A stretch of 13,829 bases of DNA from Akkermansiaceae bacterium UBA1518 (lineage in GTDB: Bacteria; Verrucomicrobiota; Verrucomicrobiia; Verrucomicrobiales; Akkermansiaceae), in contig DCQM01000079.1 of NCBI GenBank assembly GCA_002323895.1, positions 1 through 13,829 of the forward strand. The letters run 5' to 3'. Below the pieces are notes generated by a model that was not told the origin of the DNA, did no database searches, and saw only the letters and a program-made list of their open reading frames with translations. Within the stretch, counting starts at the first letter, position 1, and the number at the start of each line of letters is the position of its first letter. Of this stretch, positions 7,049 to 13,829 are shown in pieces. Made by a program: the position numbers and the translations under genes.

Positions 7049-8365
7049 CTATTCGTAATAGGCCGCAATTCTAAAAAACGACCGGTCTGCAGGCTCAGAA
7101 AAAATAGCAGTCGCTCTATTCTCATTAATCTCAATTTCAACTTCATCGAGCCGTATCCACGTATCCAAATCCAGACTGGTAGCTTTCTCTAAACGATATG
7201 AAACCTCGCTTTTAGCTTTCCAACGAAAGGCCAATTTTCGATCAAAGTTTTCAACCGAAAGGTCCTGAACCACTTCATCAATCAAAGGCACTAATTTTAA
7301 ATCCAGATAAACAAGTCGATGATCCGACACCGTGACAAGGCTGGCCCCTTCCTGTGATCTGGTGGGCCAATAAACCGCTCCATCTTCAATTAGGAATCCC
7401 TCCTTCGAGGGTAGAACATAATCGGCCCGAAGCCGAAAAGTGGCGGTATCAAATCGATTGGACACCGTAGTTTCACCCGTTCGGGCTGGCACAAATTCAC
7501 TGCTAACACGCGGATGACCCAAAAGCTGATTAATCGCCGCATTTACACTATCGCCCTTCGTTGGATCAGCATTTTGATCACCCGCAATCACAAATCTCTC
7601 TCCCTCCCCAAGACCTCCGCTCAGATAACCAGCAGAACCGGGTGTTAAATAGTCAGACCAAAGCCGGATTTCATCATGATTCCGTCGCCCATTACGATCC
7701 TCGGCTCCATCAAAAACCGGAGGGGTCGGATGGCTCACCAAGAAATGAAAACGAGTATCTAAAATCTCGATCGGGACATCCCAATGACTCTTAGAAGAAA
7801 TCCGGATGACCTCCTGCTCGTCCGCTGTGTAAAACCCCGGTGGGATCAAATTCCCCGGCATATCCTTCCAAAGAATCTCTTCAAAAGTCCGAATCGATTC
7901 TTTATCGATCGGATACTTGGAAAAAACCGCCATCGCAAACTTCCCCGGAAACTCCCCAAACCCGAAGGCATCACCCCCGTAATTTTGGTCGCCAGGCGTG
8001 CGATCAACCACCCCGTTATTATCCAAATCAAATCCCGAATGGATTCCGGTGTTTGAAATCGCCACGTAACGATGAGGATAATTTTGAGCGGCACGGCCAT
8101 TCTGGCTGACGTTGAAAAACCGATCATTCATCCGGGTTGCTCCCGTGCCATTTACATCATAGTCGAACTCATTGAGTAAAAGAACATCCGGCTTCACAAT
8201 CTGAACCACCTCCGCAACCCGCTTCGCCGACGCATTGGTTCCTGTCCGCAGCAGCGCCGCCAAACGACCCTCACTGTTCTGCGATAATGCCACATTGTAA
8301 GTCGCCACCCGAATCGTCTTGGCCTGGAGAAGGGGAAAGAGAAGAAACAAGAAAGCAAGTCGCAC
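7049..8365 (-). CDS. Secreted endonuclease/exonuclease/phosphatase-family protein
   Basis: This 438-residue protein starts at GTG 8365, preceded by AAGG seven bases upstream, one of the few good ribosome binding sites in the window. A signal peptide spans about residues 1-15 (L-L-Q-A-K). The EEP (DNase I-like) fold covers about 17-358: T-Y-N-V (22-25), N-E-F-D (65-68) with metal-binding E66, S-H-P-T (211-214), G-D-Q-N (262-265) and the terminal S-D-H-R (347-350) with catalytic H349. These match the Mg-dependent phosphodiesterase core. The substrate (nucleic acid, phosphoester lipid or other) is not determinable. An insertion at 112-121 reads D-L-D-N-N-G-V-V-D, an EF-hand-like calcium loop. 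The last 80 residues contain S-Y-R-L-E-K-A-T-S-L-D and end F-F-R-I-A-A-Y-Y-E. This resembles small C-terminal beta modules common on secreted Verrucomicrobia proteins, but the function is unknown. Confidence 0.88.
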   Translation of the reverse strand: MRLAFLFLLFPLLQAKTIRVATYNVALSQNSEGRLAALLRTGTNASAKRVAEVVQIVKPDVLLLNEFDYDVNGTGATRMNDRFFNVSQNGRAAQNYPHRYVAISNTGIHSGFDLDNNGVVDRTPGDQNYGGDAFGFGEFPGKFAMAVFSKYPIDKESIRTFEEILWKDMPGNLIPPGFYTADEQEVIRISSKSHWDVPIEILDTRFHFLVSHPTPPVFDGAEDRNGRRNHDEIRLWSDYLTPGSAGYLSGGLGEGERFVIAGDQNADPTKGDSVNAAINQLLGHPRVSSEFVPARTGETTVSNRFDTATFRLRADYVLPSKEGFLIEDGAVYWPTRSQEGASLVTVSDHRLVYLDLKLVPLIDEVVQDLSVENFDRKLAFRWKAKSEVSYRLEKATSLDLDTWIRLDEVEIEINENRATAIFSEPADRSFFRIAAYYE

Positions 8366-8435
8366 GGCGAAACCTTAACTCATTTTTTAGCGAGTGACAG
8401 TTGAGAAGTTCCCGCGATTGAAGCAAACTCATTCC
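8366..8435. promoter_or_regulatory. Divergent region between EEP protein and moeA
   Basis: This short head-to-head gap serves both genes if moeA starts at 8436, as preferred here. It carries the minus-strand ribosome binding site (AAGG) of the EEP gene and a run of six T/A at 8383-8388. No clear promoter boxes were recognised. Confidence 0.3.
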
Positions 8436-9587
8436 ATGAGCTTGATCACGCCCTCTGAGGCCGAATCCCTAATGCTTTCCAACATCGATCTCCTCGAGGC
8501 CGAAACCGTTGCCCTAGAAAACTCTCTCGGCCGTGTTCTGCGAGAAAATCTTTTCGCAGATCGGCCCTTTCCACCTTTCGACCGGGTCACGATGGATGGC
8601 GTCGCGTTTCGATTTTCCGACCTCGAGGGTTCTCTCCTCACCTTGCAAGGCATTCATGCCGCAGGCAACCCCACTCCGCCACCCCTTAAGGAAAAACACT
8701 GCTGGCAAATCATGACCGGCTCTGTCATTCCGCCGGACTGCGATACTGTGATTCCCTACGAAGAAGTCTCACTTACCAAAACTCACGCTACCATCAACGG
8801 TGATGCGATTCCGGGAAAATTTATTCACCGCCAAGGATCCGATGCTTCAACTGGTGACCTCATGATAAAATCTGGGACCCGAATCAACCCTGGCCACCTT
8901 GGCATGATGGCTTCCATCGGGGCTATTCAAGTTAAAGTGACCCGCTTGCCTCGCATCAAGATCTTAACTACTGGAGACGAGCTGATCCCAATTCATGAAA
9001 CTCCTCTTCCCCACCAACTTCGACGATCCAACGGTATCACTCTTTTGAGCGCCATCCAAAATTGGGGGCCTATTGATGCTAACTGGGACCACTTGCCCGA
9101 TAATCTTCAAGCGACCACCAACGGAATTTCCCAAGCGCTCGAATCATGCGACCTCGTCATTCTCTCCGGCGGCATTTCAAAAGGCCGAAAAGACTTCGTG
9201 CGCCCGGCCCTCGAATCGCTTCGTGGTGACCCTCTCTTCCACGGAGTTGCACAGCGCCCAGGTAAGCCACTCGCCTTCTGGAAAGGCATCGTAGCTCTCC
9301 CTGGCAATCCCAACTCTACCCTCACCACCTTCCGCCGCTATGTTGTCCCTCTCCTCCGCCGTATGACCGGTATCCCCGACGAAGCAGGAATCACCTTGCC
9401 ACTCGTAGAGCCTATTTCTCAGCACCCATTCCTCACTCAATTCCTCCCCGCAAAAATCAATCCCGAAGGGAAGGCAGTATCCCTTTCTCCTCAAAACTCG
9501 GGTGATTTCGTAACCCCTCTCGAAGGCACCGGCTACCTCGAAATCCCACCCGGAAATGATAACGCCACTTCTTCCCACTTCTTCTAA
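8436..9587 (+). CDS. moeA: Molybdopterin molybdotransferase MoeA
   Basis: This 383-residue cytoplasmic enzyme inserts molybdate into adenylylated molybdopterin, the last common step of molybdenum cofactor synthesis. Signatures are T-M-D-G-V-A (52-57, with the catalytic Asp of the MDG motif at 54), I-M-T-G (92-95), G-S-D-A-S-T-G-D (134-141), T-T-G-D-E-L (178-183), L-S-G-G-I-S-K-G (243-250) with D253, R-P-G-K-P (274-278) and A-L-P-G-N-P (287-292). Domain IV occupies about 315-383. The length is slightly below the roughly 400 of classical MoeA. The frame can be extended to GTG 8394 (14 residues more). ATG 8436 is chosen because M-S-L-I-T-P-S-E-A matches where the family begins, but neither start has a good ribosome binding site. 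No other Moco genes are in the window; the esterase follows on the same strand after 98 bases. Confidence 0.95.
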   Translation: MSLITPSEAESLMLSNIDLLEAETVALENSLGRVLRENLFADRPFPPFDRVTMDGVAFRFSDLEGSLLTLQGIHAAGNPTPPPLKEKHCWQIMTGSVIPPDCDTVIPYEEVSLTKTHATINGDAIPGKFIHRQGSDASTGDLMIKSGTRINPGHLGMMASIGAIQVKVTRLPRIKILTTGDELIPIHETPLPHQLRRSNGITLLSAIQNWGPIDANWDHLPDNLQATTNGISQALESCDLVILSGGISKGRKDFVRPALESLRGDPLFHGVAQRPGKPLAFWKGIVALPGNPNSTLTTFRRYVVPLLRRMTGIPDEAGITLPLVEPISQHPFLTQFLPAKINPEGKAVSLSPQNSGDFVTPLEGTGYLEIPPGNDNATSSHFF

Positions 9588-9685
9588 AAAAGATACCCTT
9601 CTCCGTTCCCGATTTTTCAAACACACTCGTGTGCTAAATAAAACTGAACTTGCGACCATTCATCCTCTCCACCACCCTCTCTTCA
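9588..9685 (+). promoter_or_regulatory. Intergenic region with a short perfect inverted repeat
   Basis: This is the 98-base gap between moeA and the esterase. A perfect inverted repeat CACAC-TC-GTGTG lies at 9622-9633, immediately followed by TAAATA (9635-9640), which resembles a -10 box. The repeat could be a small operator or part of a weak hairpin; the evidence is its symmetry only. Confidence 0.3.
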
Positions 9686-10561
9686 ATGATCCGATTTTCC
9701 CGTAACACATTCACCATCATCTTCATCCTGACTGCGAATCTCTTCGCTCAACAATCTCATGAAACGATCAAACTGTGGCCTGAGGGAAAAGCTCCAATTG
9801 GCAATGATCACTTCGAGCAGGCCAATGCCACTCTCACAATCTTTCACCCTGAGAGGCCAAATGGCACCGCATTCGTCATTACGCCCGGCGGAGGTTACGG
9901 ACAGGTTGTTAAAGCCGAAGGTGCTCCCATTGCTAAGTGGCTCAACACCCACGGCATCACTGGAGTAGTGCTCAATTATCGTCTGCCAAAAGGAAACCCT
10001 CTTCGCCCGCTTCTCGATGTCAAACGTGCGCTCCGGATGACCCGCATGCGAGCAGCAGACTGGAATCTCAAGGTAGATCGAATTGGCATCATCGGGTTTT
10101 CTGCTGGCGGCCATCTCGCCTCCATGGCCGTCACCAAATACGATCTGGGTGAAAGAAAAACCACAGACCCAATCCAACGGCAAAGTAGCCGTCCAGATTT
10201 CGCCATTCTCGTCTATCCCGTCATCACCATGAGCGAAGGCACTCACAAAGGATCTCGCCGAAATCTCCTCGGTGCCGAGCCCGGCGACGAGCTCATTAAG
10301 CTCTATTCCAACGAACTCCACATCACCAAAAGAACTCCTCCCACCTACCTCGCTCACGCCATCGATGATTACGTCGTTCCCGCTAGCAACAGCGAAAATT
10401 TTCACAAAGCCCTCGCCGAAAAAAAAGTCGTTTCGAAATACCTCCCCCTCCCTCAGGGAGGCCACGGACTCAATGGTTACAAAGGCCCCATGTGGGATGC
10501 TTGGCAGGCCCAATCAATGGACTGGCTAGACCAACTCTTAAAGTCGCCATCCAAAAACTAG
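9686..10561 (+). CDS. Secreted alpha/beta-hydrolase (carboxylesterase/acetyl-xylan-esterase-like)
   Basis: This 291-residue serine hydrolase is of the COG0657 (Aes/BD-FAE) type. A signal peptide covers about 1-21 (F-T-I-I-F-I-L-T-A-N-L-F-A-Q). The oxyanion-hole motif P-G-G-G-Y is at 67-71, the nucleophile elbow G-F-S-A-G-G at 137-142 (Ser139), the probable acid in A-I-D-D-Y (Asp228, or 227) and the catalytic His in G-G-H-G (His260). All triad members are present in the right order and spacing. Relatives annotated as xylan or acetyl esterases or misnamed 'endoxylanase' are common in polysaccharide-degrading Verrucomicrobia and Planctomycetes; the precise ester substrate is inference. The frame can be extended to TTG 9650, but ATG 9686 starts directly at the signal peptide. 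The gene is convergent with selB, with 69 bases between and no obvious terminator. Confidence 0.9.
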   Translation: MIRFSRNTFTIIFILTANLFAQQSHETIKLWPEGKAPIGNDHFEQANATLTIFHPERPNGTAFVITPGGGYGQVVKAEGAPIAKWLNTHGITGVVLNYRLPKGNPLRPLLDVKRALRMTRMRAADWNLKVDRIGIIGFSAGGHLASMAVTKYDLGERKTTDPIQRQSSRPDFAILVYPVITMSEGTHKGSRRNLLGAEPGDELIKLYSNELHITKRTPPTYLAHAIDDYVVPASNSENFHKALAEKKVVSKYLPLPQGGHGLNGYKGPMWDAWQAQSMDWLDQLLKSPSKN

Positions 10562-10630
10562 GCAAGACGGTAATCAAAACATACCTTTGCCGGGCACTGG
10601 GATCAGAACGCCCCACGACAGATCAAAAGG

Positions 10631-12565
10631 CTAAATTAAGGTTCTAAAATCACCCTCACGTCGGGTGACTTTATCGCGATCCAAACGCTCAAGCAAAGGC
10701 ATGATCACCTTTCGAGAGGTGTTGAGATGCTGACGTAACTCGGAAGCCGTTGCTTGCCCATTTTTTTCTATAAAATCGCTTACCTTCTTAAGGGTAGCTT
10801 GGAAAATTTGCCCCCCTAAAGTCACCTTGGGATCGAGAGGAATAATTTGGCGCGTCCGTGCAAGAAATTTATAAGCCGCCTCATGATTTGGCGTCGCTTG
10901 CAACTCCGCTGGTAATGGAGGAGCTAAGCCCGATTCGTCGAGTATTTTAAGGATCTCTGCAGCGGGTGCTTCGAGCTCAGGAGGAAGTTCAAGTGAATGG
11001 GAATTGTGGCAGATAATATTGTCAGCAACCTTGAAGTTCTTTTCGGACAGCTGAATCAAAAGGGCATCAAATAGCCCCTTAACAGCCGTCGCCGTGCCAA
11101 GATTCTTTTTCAGAAGATCAGTCGACATTCCCACGTGATCAGGATGACTGAGATGATAATCCTGAACCGCTTTGGATGCTTTTTTAAAGAGCTCTTTCCA
11201 ATAGGATGCGTAAGCGAAATGTTTCTCGCCACGAGCCACAATCTCGTTGGATTTTGTCAGCTTTTTCAGCGCGGCCTTAACTTCGGCATCCGAAAACGGA
11301 AGCGACTGGTTCAGAACGTGGGTCGGAACAAAATGATCCCGCTCCAGATGAGTGAGCAAAAGCCCCTGGAGGTTGTTGGGCGCTTCCGCTCGGGCGTGAA
11401 GGAATGACTGGCGCTGCACCGAGCGGAACTGACGGCGGGTCGGATGGGAGTCCAACACGATGGCACCCGCTAAAGTGGCTTCGCCGGAAAGCTCACGGAT
11501 CACAAGCCGCTCGCCAGCTAAGGTATGAATAGGATGATCAAAACGAAGCTGTGCGATTGACGTATCTCCTGGATTGAGCACGATATCTTCGGGAAAAAGA
11601 ACCCGCGCTTGGGTGCGACCTGAACCATGATGCACAAAGATTCGGTGATTTGATTTTAAAGGGCGCTGAGTTCCGGTTTGCCCAGGGATAGGACGACGGG
11701 CGCGAGTGATTTCAGCATCAATCTCAAGCGTTGCCTCGCCCGGATTTCCCCCGACAAGAAGGTGGCCGCGCGAGACTCCTTTCTTTCCTTTTGCAGAAAG
11801 CGGAAGATCAGGGAGATTAAGGGCAGTTCGCATCCCAGGAACCGCTTCATCGAGCGAAGCACTGTGATTCTGGATTGAACGGACGTGAGTCTTCAGACCC
11901 GAGGGATAGGCAGTAAGCTGAGTTCCCACCGCTAGTTTTCCGCCGGTCAAAGTTCCCGTCACGACGGTCCCCACCCCTTTGGGCGAGAAAGCCCGGTCAA
12001 CCGCAAGACGCGGTTGTTCAAAGTTCCGGGGGTCAGCCGCATCCGAAAGAGTGTTTGCAATAGACTCTTTCAGCTCATCGACCCCGAGTCCAGTCGGGGC
12101 GGAAACCGGAATGATAGGTGCACCCTCAAGAGCAGTGCCCTGTAAATCATCCGCAAGAATCTCGGTAACGAACTCGAGATCATCGACCAAGTCAGCCTTA
12201 GTCAAAGCAACAATGAAATTCTTAATGCCTAGATAAGTGAGGATCTGCAAATGTTCCTCAGACTGTGGCATCCACGAGTCATCTGCTGCTACGATAAAAA
12301 TGGCGAGGTCGATCGACCCAACCCCAGCGACCATATTGTTCACGAAGTCGGCATGTCCGGGAACGTCAACTACTCCGATCTCAAAAGTATCGCTCTGCGT
12401 GTTAGGAATGGGCAACGAAAAATGGGCAAAGCCAAGCTCGATCGTTACCCCGCGTTCCTTTTCCTCGGGAAGGCGGTCCGGGTTAGTGCCCGTCAAAGTC
12501 TGCACGAGAGTAGATTTCCCATGATCAATATGACCGGCAGTCCCGATGATGAAATTACGAGGCAT
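10631..12565 (-). CDS. selB: Selenocysteine-specific translation elongation factor SelB
   Basis: This 644-residue GTPase delivers Sec-tRNA(Sec) to ribosomes paused at UGA codons marked by a SECIS hairpin. The GTPase domain shows G-H-I-D-H-G-K-S-T (11-19), G-V-T-I-E-L-G-F (39-46), D-V-P-G-H (67-71), T-K-A-D (122-125) and V-S-A-P-T-G (154-159). Two EF-Tu-like beta-barrel domains follow (about 180-370, with G-V-G-T-V-V-T-G-T). The C-terminal part consists of winged helices that bind SECIS RNA; the last repeat (about 588-641) contains the characteristic L-N-T-S-R-K...P-L-L-E-R-L-D-R...R-R-E-G-D. That tail distinguishes SelB from EF-Tu, eIF2-gamma and CysN. Length is close to the usual 610-640. 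The gene starts five bases after the stop of the IF-1-like gene, so translational coupling is likely. No selA, selD or selC was seen, but SelB implies them elsewhere. Confidence 0.96.
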   Translation of the reverse strand: MPRNFIIGTAGHIDHGKSTLVQTLTGTNPDRLPEEKERGVTIELGFAHFSLPIPNTQSDTFEIGVVDVPGHADFVNNMVAGVGSIDLAIFIVAADDSWMPQSEEHLQILTYLGIKNFIVALTKADLVDDLEFVTEILADDLQGTALEGAPIIPVSAPTGLGVDELKESIANTLSDAADPRNFEQPRLAVDRAFSPKGVGTVVTGTLTGGKLAVGTQLTAYPSGLKTHVRSIQNHSASLDEAVPGMRTALNLPDLPLSAKGKKGVSRGHLLVGGNPGEATLEIDAEITRARRPIPGQTGTQRPLKSNHRIFVHHGSGRTQARVLFPEDIVLNPGDTSIAQLRFDHPIHTLAGERLVIRELSGEATLAGAIVLDSHPTRRQFRSVQRQSFLHARAEAPNNLQGLLLTHLERDHFVPTHVLNQSLPFSDAEVKAALKKLTKSNEIVARGEKHFAYASYWKELFKKASKAVQDYHLSHPDHVGMSTDLLKKNLGTATAVKGLFDALLIQLSEKNFKVADNIICHNSHSLELPPELEAPAAEILKILDESGLAPPLPAELQATPNHEAAYKFLARTRQIIPLDPKVTLGGQIFQATLKKVSDFIEKNGQATASELRQHLNTSRKVIMPLLERLDRDKVTRREGDFRTLI

Positions 12566-12570
12566 GATTC

Positions 12571-12792
12571 TTAGGAAGGAGGAGCAATTTCAGCGATGCG
12601 GGCTTTTTCAAAATCAAAAGGAGTCATTTCCAGCGTGACCTTCGCGCCCGGGACAATTTCATTTTGTTGCGCTTCAAGCGCCTTAGCCGGATGCGCAATC
12701 ACCTTCTTGCCATTCGGCAAACTAACCTGATAGGCGCGGTCGCTGTAGACAAGTAGGACCTCGCCGGTCGTGATGATAGGTTCGCTAGGCAC
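12571..12792 (-). CDS. infA: Translation initiation factor IF-1-like protein (divergent paralogue)
   Basis: This 73-residue S1/OB-fold protein aligns without gaps to bacterial IF-1 over its whole core: T-T-G-E-V-L near 8-13, Y-Q-V-S-L-P-N-G-K (21-29), V-I-A-H (31-34), P-G-A-K-V-T-L-E-M-T-P-F-D (48-60) and K-A-R-I (63-66). IF-1 normally binds the ribosomal A site during initiation. Here the segment that in ordinary IF-1 is basic (I-S-G-K-M-R-K-N-Y-I-R-I) is replaced by P-A-K-A-L-E-A-Q-Q-N-E-I, and the C-terminus is A-E-I-A-P-P-S instead of a basic tail. It is therefore probably a specialised paralogue rather than the housekeeping copy; the symbol is tentative. It starts at GTG (complement of 12790-12792) with only a weak AAGG too close to the start. 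It is directly upstream of selB, five bases apart. Confidence 0.8.
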   Translation of the reverse strand: MPSEPIITTGEVLLVYSDRAYQVSLPNGKKVIAHPAKALEAQQNEIVPGAKVTLEMTPFDFEKARIAEIAPPS

Positions 12793-12847
12793 GCCTTGAA
12801 GTTTGGATGGCTACGTCCCAGAAGCAAGAAGCGAGCGACTAAGAATT

Positions 12848-13549
12848 TTACTTCTTAAGCTTGGTGAGAGTTAACCCTTTAAATTCAACTTCCACCCCTT
12901 CGGCCTGCAACGCAATCTGTCCTTTTTTAACCGTACAATTCTTGCCGTGGTTCACCATATCACCATTGACCCAAACTTTAATCTCGTCGCCAGGGCACTC
13001 GATAATCATCTTGTTCCATTCGCCCACTGGTTTCTCTGAATTGTCCGTCAAGTTGAGGATCCGGCGTGCATCGCCTTGCTGACCACCCCATTTCTGATTC
13101 TTTCCCTTCGGCCGGCGCTTCTCCATATTGGGCACCTCGATATTCTCGGCAATACACCAAAAATCGCCAGCATGCCCGCTGTTCATCTGGACTTCGATGG
13201 AGGCTGGAAACATCTTATAAAGTGCACGCGGGGTTGAAGCATGAACGAGAACGCCACAATTCCCAGGTTTGTTCACGAAGCGATACTCGAGCTCAATACG
13301 AAAATTCGCATGCTTCTTATCGGTGATTAAATGCCCTCCCGGCTTGCCAAGACTCACCAACAAGCCATCTCGCACAATAAAGCTGGGCTTAACATCAGGA
13401 TTGTTATCAGCGGCAGGAACATCAGTGTGCCAGCCCTTTAGGTCTTTGCCGTTAAAAAGTGATATCGCTTGCTCTTTATCGGCTAAAGCCACGGAAGAAC
13501 ATAACAGACCAGCGAAAGCAACAGAGCGGGGAATAATTTTGATTATCAT
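12848..13549 (-). CDS. Secreted DUF1080 protein (3-keto-disaccharide hydrolase family)
   Basis: This 233-residue protein starts at ATG 13549 with a signal peptide (about 1-24, cleavage near V-A-L-A-D). The DUF1080 concanavalin-like beta-sandwich occupies about 28-231: S-L-F-N-G-K-D-L-K-G-W (30-40), F-R-I-E-L-E-Y-R-F (83-91), P-G-N-C-G-V-L-V-H (95-103), I-E-V-Q-M (118-122), G-E-W-N-K-M-I-I-E (177-185) and V-W-V-N-G (192-196). Family members include enzymes acting on 3-keto-glycosides and many uncharacterised glycan-binding or glycan-hydrolysing proteins of Verrucomicrobia, Planctomycetes and Bacteroidetes. The frame can be extended to 13693, but that adds 48 polar residues before the signal peptide and is rejected. 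The IF-1-like gene follows 55 bases downstream on the same strand without an evident terminator, so readthrough into infA-selB is possible. Confidence 0.92.
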   Translation of the reverse strand: MIIKIIPRSVAFAGLLCSSVALADKEQAISLFNGKDLKGWHTDVPAADNNPDVKPSFIVRDGLLVSLGKPGGHLITDKKHANFRIELEYRFVNKPGNCGVLVHASTPRALYKMFPASIEVQMNSGHAGDFWCIAENIEVPNMEKRRPKGKNQKWGGQQGDARRILNLTDNSEKPVGEWNKMIIECPGDEIKVWVNGDMVNHGKNCTVKKGQIALQAEGVEVEFKGLTLTKLKK

Positions 13550-13732
13550 CTTGCATAGAGAATGATTCGAAACGGATCCTAATTCAAGTGAGATCAATTG
13601 GTAGATCGCCTGCGACTTTTCCAGAAAATTTGATTGCGAGTGTGAGCGCTGGTAGCGATCTGCAGGACAAACCAGTCTACTTTTGCAAACCAAAGTAGCA
13701 TGAAAAACGGCTCGGCTTCTTCCGACAAAGAT
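13550..13732. promoter_or_regulatory. Upstream region of the DUF1080 gene
   Basis: This 183-base gap should hold the DUF1080 promoter on the minus strand. TTGAAT followed 17 bases later by CATTCT (reading toward the gene) is the best but weak sigma-70-like pair, ending about 11 bases from the ATG. Nothing else is recognised. Confidence 0.25.
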
Positions 13733-13829
13733 TTAGGAATAAACGACAACAGGCCCCACTCCGCTGCCACCTTGAACTTGCCGTAATTTCTTCACAGCCA
13801 TTTTAATTCGCTCCACCGCCTCATCAGTA
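13733..13829 (-). CDS. C-terminal end of an unidentified protein (cut by window edge)
   Basis: Reading the minus strand from 13828, an open frame of 31 codons ends at TAA (complement of 13733-13735). The peptide contains an amphipathic helix-like part E-A-V-E-R-I-K-M-A-V-K-K-L-R and a tail G-G-S-G-V-G-P-V-V-V-Y-S. Its composition (alternating charged and hydrophobic residues) looks like real coding sequence, and its orientation matches the DUF1080 gene downstream. The family is not recognised from this fragment. Confidence 0.5.
   Translation of the reverse strand, partial: TDEAVERIKMAVKKLRQVQGGSGVGPVVVYS

Noticed and set aside
9683..10513. Long minus-strand frame of 276 residues opposite the esterase, and a 160-residue one opposite moeA (9177-9659)
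   Set aside because: The plus-strand frames carry full catalytic motifs; the antisense frames have no family signature and are by-products of codon bias.
13550..13693. Longer N-terminus for the DUF1080 protein
   Set aside because: The extra 48 residues are polar and precede a clear signal peptide at ATG 13549.
1..13829. CRISPR arrays, insertion sequences, tRNA or rRNA genes, phage genes
   Set aside because: No regularly spaced repeats, transposase motifs, terminal inverted repeats or conserved RNA sequences were seen on either strand.

Overview
The window looks like a chromosomal piece from a member of the PVC group, most likely a Verrucomicrobiota or a close relative. The evidence is the gene mix: a secreted formylglycine-type sulfatase, a multi-domain DUF1587/1595/1592/1588/1585 cytochrome protein, a DUF1080 (3-keto-disaccharide hydrolase) protein and many Sec signal peptides. 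This is inference from family content; no rRNA, tRNA, mobile element, CRISPR array or integration site was seen. Genes are densely packed, no gap exceeds about 185 bases, and base composition is roughly balanced.

Left end (1-1240): the last 31 codons of a prokaryotic metallothionein run off the left edge. They are followed by a gene for a secreted outer-membrane beta-barrel-like protein whose reading frame is interrupted by two in-frame TGA codons nine bases apart. Next (1243-4717) come a secreted type I sulfatase and a secreted DUF1592-family cytochrome protein, transcribed divergently from an 88-base region. Both suit extracellular or periplasmic breakdown of sulfated glycans and other polymers.

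Middle (4783-8365, all minus strand): an endonuclease/exonuclease/phosphatase-fold secreted protein, then a VanX-like D-Ala-D-Ala dipeptidase (probable lipoprotein), then a PQQ-type beta-propeller protein. The last two are separated by only four bases and are probably one transcript.

Right half: on the plus strand, molybdopterin molybdotransferase (moeA) is followed by a secreted alpha/beta-hydrolase esterase. On the minus strand, a DUF1080 protein, an IF-1-like S1-fold protein and the selenocysteine elongation factor SelB lie in tandem, with five bases between the IF-1-like gene and selB. SelB implies that the organism reads some UGA codons as selenocysteine. The right edge holds the last 31 codons of an unidentified minus-strand gene.

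The points most worth a second look are the IF-1 paralogue coupled to selB, which lacks the usual basic rRNA-contacting loop; the barrel gene broken by two TGA codons in an organism with SelB; the rarity of TGA as a terminator in this window (1 of 13 stops, against 7 TAG); and the dipeptidase/propeller pair. I saw no convincing, complete, previously unknown multi-gene system.
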